A stretch of DNA of 12,096 bases from CAYSDH01 sp964429805 (GTDB lineage Bacteria > Bacteroidota > Bacteroidia > Flavobacteriales_D > JABDKJ01), in NCBI GenBank assembly GCA_964429805.1, contig CAYSDH010000086.1:1-12096 (forward strand), written 5' to 3'. The notes below the pieces were generated by a model. That model ran no database searches and was not told the origin of the DNA. It worked only from the letters and a program-made list of their open reading frames with translations. The position numbers and the translations under genes were made by a program. Position 1 is the first letter of the stretch, and every line of letters starts with the position of its first letter. This document shows, one piece after another, positions 12,068 through 12,096 of this stretch.

Positions 12068-12096
12068 GATTATTATCCGTTCGGGATGGTGCAACC
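11999..12096 (+). pseudogene. RHS repeat-associated core/tip fragment running off the edge
   Basis: The frame is open from 11999 (stop codon TGA at 11996-11998) to the window edge and ends DYYPFGMVQP. DYYPFGM is the hallmark of Bacteroidota RHS repeat-associated core domains, where it is followed by a YGFNGKE-type segment and a variable C-terminal tip. Upstream residues (LLKSSKSHISLISSI) do not look like a normal RHS body, and no ATG precedes the motif in frame. This therefore appears to be a displaced RHS 3' part without its N-terminus, or one entered by an unusual start. The call rests on about eight residues. Confidence 0.5.

Overview
The window looks like Bacteroidota (Cytophagales- or Flavobacteriales-like) chromosome. 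The evidence is a T9SS C-terminal sorting domain, three DUF4252-type proteins, signal peptides cleaved before Gln, TAnnTTTG-type promoter boxes, weak Shine-Dalgarno signals and an RHS-type DYYPFGM motif at the right edge. All identifications come from reading motifs; no database search was possible.

Left part (84-4628, minus strand): one tightly packed seven-gene operon. In transcription order it encodes a secreted DUF4252 protein with a T9SS sorting domain, an ECF sigma factor, a single-pass membrane protein in the anti-sigma position, two more exported DUF4252-type proteins, an ABC ATPase and an ABC-2 permease. Overlaps or gaps of 1-20 nt suggest coupled expression. The likely logic is an envelope-signalling sigma/anti-sigma pair with surface and periplasmic accessory proteins and an exporter. 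A small membrane-anchored protein of unknown function (4789-5181) lies upstream on the same strand.

Middle part (5292-9253, plus strand): a TPR-AAA ATPase of the Vps4/katanin-like (meiotic) type, a TPR protein with a polytopic membrane tail, a periplasmic SIMPL/DUF541 protein and a lipoprotein. The first two are 5 nt apart and the last two overlap by ATGA, so this is probably one or two short operons for an ATP-driven remodelling machine at the membrane plus envelope proteins.

Right part (9254-12096): an accessory, repeat-rich region. A family of REP-like palindromic repeats occurs as tandem half-arms about 47-48 bp apart, as two nearly identical full copies (9356-9512 and 10652-10809, sharing an identical 84-bp end) and as a decayed copy. 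These repeats tightly surround a 98-aa GIY-YIG endonuclease. The two full copies also bracket a type II antitoxin gene followed, with TAATG coupling, by only the C-terminal half of a RelE/ParE-type toxin, and two decayed sequences resembling a tRNA-Ser 3' end. To the right are an intact tyrosine recombinase with all catalytic residues and the first codons of an RHS-type core or tip. The best candidate for something undescribed is the GIY-YIG/palindrome association, which could be a nuclease-driven dispersal unit. A second is the recombinase placed next to an RHS fragment.
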